DNA from: an uncultured Bacteroidota bacterium
Lineage (GTDB): Bacteria > Bacteroidota > Bacteroidia > Flavobacteriales > BACL11
Length of the DNA: 35,403 bases
Direction of reading: 5' to 3'
NCBI GenBank assembly: GCA_902514225.1
Contig: CABXPN010000008.1
Coordinates: 1-35,403, forward strand
Below, in pieces: positions 35,351 to 35,403 of the stretch (position 1 is its first letter; every line of letters begins with the position of its first letter). The notes under the pieces were generated by a model. It was not told the origin of the DNA. It ran no database searches and worked only from the letters and a program-made list of their open reading frames with translations. The position numbers were made by a program, and so were the translations under genes.

Positions 35351-35358
35351 CAAAGATA
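35351..35358 (-). promoter_or_regulatory. -7 box for thiL
   Basis: Minus-strand TATCTTTG matches TAnnTTTG and ends 5 nt before the thiL ATG at 35345. Confidence 0.65.
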
Positions 35359-35403
35359 TATATTATAATCTCTTTTGTTGTATTTTGTTTTGTTTTTGTA
35401 TGT

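Overview
The window reads as a chromosomal segment of a low-GC member of the Bacteroidota, most likely the class Flavobacteriia. Three things point there. The promoters carry the Bacteroidota -7 box TAnnTTTG, and I see no Shine-Dalgarno-like sites before genes. Several proteins are of types I know from flavobacteria (a DUF6427 membrane protein and a small membrane protein beside purD, a five-helix cytochrome b SdhC, an Ig-like-domain lipoprotein). The gene order around nadD, lepA, purD, purQ and sdhCAB is housekeeping throughout. The low GC is judged by eye, not counted.

Layout. 1-3360 (minus strand): yicC-gmk-nadD-lipoprotein, an operon with coupled or abutting ORFs, preceded by an EamA-type exporter. 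3459-4604: a PLP-dependent methionine/cysteine enzyme. 4605-4986: an intergenic region without genes. 4987-5496: two small related membrane proteins. 5499-8261: DNA polymerase I whose proofreading residues are all replaced. 8307-9202: rhomboid protease and a DUF2061 protein. 9291-13133: lepA, yebC, purD. 13128-15003: an unlisted 57-residue membrane protein, a DUF6427 protein and purQ. 15259-17841: B12-dependent ribonucleotide reductase. 17889-20401: comF, an Ig-like lipoprotein and a nitrilase-family amidase.

The accessory part is 20402-25884, with a second patch at 27442-29273. The first holds a minus-strand defence-like cluster: a truncated ORF, a DNA methyltransferase fused to a specificity domain, a 135-residue protein ending in a run of ten G, and a Cas4-like/DnaQ-like double nuclease (DUF2779). 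It is bracketed by a perfect 42-bp direct repeat and by two copies of a ~72-bp repeat carrying a tRNA 3'-end-like fragment plus the nitrilase promoter. A third decayed copy ends next to sdhB, and a 50-codon nitrilase gene fragment lies at 27946-28098. Together these record duplication or integration next to nitrilase and rhlE. No integrase, transposase or restriction subunit is visible.

The right side returns to housekeeping: rhlE, a VF530/DUF2132 protein, a secreted protein, a DUF3089 lipoprotein, sdhCAB (minus), an Xaa-Pro aminopeptidase and thiL. The most notable signals are the G10 tract, which sits so that loss of one G would extend the upstream gene to a stop touching the nuclease start codon; the repeats around the island; the loss of Pol I proofreading residues; and a set of promoters so close to the start codon that the mRNAs should be leaderless.
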